Shown: positions 62,169 through 64,000 of the stretch, piece after piece
Numbering within the stretch: position 1 is the first letter of the stretch
Layout of the letters: each line of letters begins with the position of its first letter
Assembly (NCBI GenBank): GCA_965248995.1
Contig: CBDFKY010000016.1
Span: 62,001-126,000 of the forward strand
From: CBDFKY01 sp965248995
GTDB lineage: Bacteria; Pseudomonadota; Alphaproteobacteria; Rickettsiales; UBA998
DNA: 64,000 nucleotides
Direction of reading: 5' to 3'
Position numbers and translations under genes: made by a program
Notes under the pieces: generated by a model
What the model was told of the DNA's origin: nothing
Seen by the model: only the letters and a program-made list of their open reading frames with translations
Database searches by the model: none

Positions 62169-62930
62169 TTACGCCGGTCTATTGTGTTCTTTTGAGAACC
62201 TCTGCAATTTTGATTCCAGACGGTAGCGGATTTCAGGAAGTCTGTGCACTATATCCGTACAAAGACGCTGCTCGATAAAATAGAGTGTAATATTCAGCGC
62301 AGCCATGGTTTCCGCTTCCGTCATCGGTGCATCCGCTTCAGCGTAACATCGGGGAAGAGGAAAAAGTTTGTCGTGATAAGGCTTGCCGGCGTCAAAACTT
62401 ACGGCTCTGCCGGTTTTCGGAGAAATATAGGTGAGGTTTTCCGTGCTGTAGGTGACGGCGCAACGCTTCAGATCCAGACCATAACCGGAACTGTTGAGCA
62501 GCGTATATTCAAACAACGCATATGATTGAAGAGAGGCAAGATGGCCGGATTGCAGAAATGTTTCGTACAATGAATGCAGGGCAAGGAATACCTGCAACTC
62601 TACGGTATGTTCATAGAGAAACTGGTGACAAAGCGCGTGCGCGCACTGCATCAACAACAGCTTCAGCGGATGATTGACGATGCAGGGCAGAATGGAGCGT
62701 TCCACTTCCGCCATAATATGGCCCATATGGGTGGGCAGGCGTGCCTGCCATGCGACTTTTACGACATTGCCCGCATGATATAACCCTCGATGTTTACTGG
62801 TCAGCCCGAACCTGGCAACGCTTACGATTCTGCCATGCTGCGCCGTCAGCAGTTCTACGATCACATCTTTTTCGTTCAAAGGGCGCGTTCCGATCACACA
62901 CGCCTGATCTTCCCAGCGTTCGGCGCACAT
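62169..62930 (-). CDS. recO: DNA repair protein RecO
   Basis: A 253-residue recombination mediator. The OB-fold N-terminus has WEDQACVIGTRPLNEKDVIV, ELLTAQHGRIVSVARFG and a basic helix. LFEYTLLNSSGYGLDLKRCA is the conserved middle block, followed by the C-terminal helices. The usual zinc cysteines are not obvious. RecO helps RecA load at gaps. The start at 62930 has GAAGGATTCGCC upstream and fits the family. It lies just downstream of the YmdB-like gene. Confidence 0.92.
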   Translation of the reverse strand: MCAERWEDQACVIGTRPLNEKDVIVELLTAQHGRIVSVARFGLTSKHRGLYHAGNVVKVAWQARLPTHMGHIMAEVERSILPCIVNHPLKLLLMQCAHALCHQFLYEHTVELQVFLALHSLYETFLQSGHLASLQSYALFEYTLLNSSGYGLDLKRCAVTYSTENLTYISPKTGRAVSFDAGKPYHDKLFPLPRCYAEADAPMTEAETMAALNITLYFIEQRLCTDIVHRLPEIRYRLESKLQRFSKEHNRPA

Positions 62931-62940
62931 GGCGAATCCT

Positions 62941-63753
62941 TCAGGCGTTAAGAACACCGCCGCGTTGAATGGGTGTGATCGAACGGGCGAGACCTGTCAT
63001 ACCGTTCACGACGACAAGCGCGGCGCATAACGTACCTTCACCGGCGGCGGGCTGCATGCGTGTTTTGCGGACTTTCGTGGTGAATATCTGCAAAGGCGCA
63101 TCCGGTTCGAAGCCGATGACCGAATGATAATCCCCGCACATACCTGCGTCCGTCATATAGGCCGTACCTTTGGGGAAGATCCGGGCATCGGCCGTAGGAA
63201 CATGGGTATGCGACCCGATCACCGCGCTGACTTTACCGTCCAGAAAATGCGTTATCGCGTTTTTTTCGGAACTGGCTTCCGCGTGCATATCCAGGAAAAT
63301 GGCCGCGACATTCCCGCCAAGACGCACGGTGGACAAGAGTTTCTCCGCGCAGGCGAAAGGACAATCCAGATATTCCTTATGAAAGACCTGCCCCAGTAAA
63401 TGCAGGACGGCAATCGTTCGTCCATCGGGCAGCGGATAGATTCCAAACCCTTTTCCGGGGTTTTTCTCGGGAAAATTATGGGGGCGAAGCAATCGTGCCT
63501 CACGCGTCAGGTAAGGATAGGCTTCCTTCTGATCCCAGATATGGTCTCCACCGGTAACCACATCGACGCCGGCGGCGAAGAATTCCTTGCATATCTCCGG
63601 CGTGATACCGAATCCGCGCGCAGCATTGTCGCCGTTGACTACCGTAAAATCCACCGCATGTTCCCGGCGCAGAACAGGCACATGTTTCACTACCGCTTCG
63701 CGTCCGGAACGTCCTACCACGTCACCGCAGAAAAGAAGGCGTATATCCCCCAT
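62941..63753 (-). CDS. YmdB-like metallophosphoesterase (TIGR00282)
   Basis: A 270-residue calcineurin-like phosphoesterase. Metal-binding blocks: LLFCGDVVGRSGREAV, DFTVVNGDNAARGFG, VVTGGDHIWDQKEAYPYL, and the C-terminal VIGSHTHVPTADARIFPKGT. YmdB of Bacillus hydrolyses 2',3'-cyclic nucleotides; the host role here is unknown. The gene order ftsH-ymdB-recO is packed on one strand; the start is only 3 bp after the ftsH stop. Confidence 0.92.
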   Translation of the reverse strand: MGDIRLLFCGDVVGRSGREAVVKHVPVLRREHAVDFTVVNGDNAARGFGITPEICKEFFAAGVDVVTGGDHIWDQKEAYPYLTREARLLRPHNFPEKNPGKGFGIYPLPDGRTIAVLHLLGQVFHKEYLDCPFACAEKLLSTVRLGGNVAAIFLDMHAEASSEKNAITHFLDGKVSAVIGSHTHVPTADARIFPKGTAYMTDAGMCGDYHSVIGFEPDAPLQIFTTKVRKTRMQPAAGEGTLCAALVVVNGMTGLARSITPIQRGGVLNA

Positions 63754-63756
63754 AGA

Positions 63757-64000
63757 TCAGGGCGCTTCCTCTTCCGGAACGAGTATTTTGCCTGCCGGCT
63801 CATTTCTCGGTAATGAAGAACGCTGCTTTTTAGCTATTTTGGTAGTGGCGCTTTCACGGCGTAACGGTTCGCCGGTGATTATTGTTTTAATGTCATCGCC
63901 CGACAGCGTTTCATATTCCAGCAAGGCAAGCGCCAGACGTTCCAGTTCGTCACGATGTTTTTCAAGCAACGCACGGGCGCGGTCATGCGCTTCCTGCACG
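63757..64000 (-). CDS. ftsH: FtsH membrane protease, C-terminal end (runs off the window)
   Basis: The C-terminal 81 residues of the AAA+ zinc protease FtsH. EAHDRARALLEKHRDELERL, then ALALLEYETLSGDDIKTIIT, is the conserved C-terminal helix block. A variable tail ends in EEEAP. The rest of the gene lies outside the window. It is the first gene of a leftward run (ftsH, ymdB-like, recO). Confidence 0.85.
   Translation of the reverse strand, partial: VQEAHDRARALLEKHRDELERLALALLEYETLSGDDIKTIITGEPLRRESATTKIAKKQRSSLPRNEPAGKILVPEEEAP

Overview
The window is a chromosomal segment of an alphaproteobacterium of moderate G+C content. FliX, known only from alphaproteobacteria, the class II DAHP synthase, the DUF2924/serine-recombinase pair and the gene-transfer-agent-like tail genes all support this. 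The species cannot be fixed from the sequence. Host genes fill both flanks, and a nearly complete prophage of about 44 kb fills the middle.

Left flank (1-8440). A truncated katG is divergent from oxyR, a standard peroxide-response pair. Then follow a class II DAHP synthase and a leftward run of chorismate synthase (aroC), glutathione synthetase (gshB) and a PIF1-like helicase. A RepA-like hexameric ATPase of unknown origin lies between aroC and a tRNA-Ser(UGA) gene.

Prophage (about 8617-52504; ends inferred). Next to the tRNA is a leftward operon of a LexA-type repressor and two proteins I do not recognise. Rightward come a DUF2924/serine recombinase/HTH integration trio, a sigma-like regulator and a replication-recombination block: Sak4-like ATPase, SSB-like protein, SF2 helicase, Cas4-like nuclease, primase-helicase and RuvC-like resolvase. 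A ParB-domain methyltransferase and a DUF3489 regulator precede the morphogenesis genes. The head module is lambda-like: Nu1/GpA terminase, gpW, lambda-type portal, a protease-capsid fusion, a DUF2190 decoration protein and an FII-like joiner. The tail is long and non-contractile, with a tail-chaperone gene carrying a canonical -1 frameshift heptamer, a 795-residue tape measure, and distal genes in the order of gene transfer agent orfg12-15. Holin and endolysin complete the lytic set, so the phage looks intact.

Cargo (45203-52470). Behind the endolysin is a visibly A+T-richer stretch: a membrane-anchored alpha/beta hydrolase with a secreted FAD oxidase, a divergent secreted protein of unknown function, and a compact restriction-modification operon (HTH protein, zinc-ribbon methyltransferase, PD-(D/E)XK protein).

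Right flank (52505-64000). Host genes resume: an RTX calcium-binding protein, a double-domain KaiC-like ATPase, a small unknown protein, a MutT-type NUDIX hydrolase, glutaryl-CoA dehydrogenase, an orphan CysD-like protein, a flavin-binding stress protein, fliX, recO, a YmdB-like phosphodiesterase and the 3' end of ftsH.

Points most worth a second look: the LexA/two-unknown operon and its operator; an identical-length 41-nt block repeated before two early operons; the frameshift site; a strong ribosome binding site inside the protease-capsid fusion; and the cargo.
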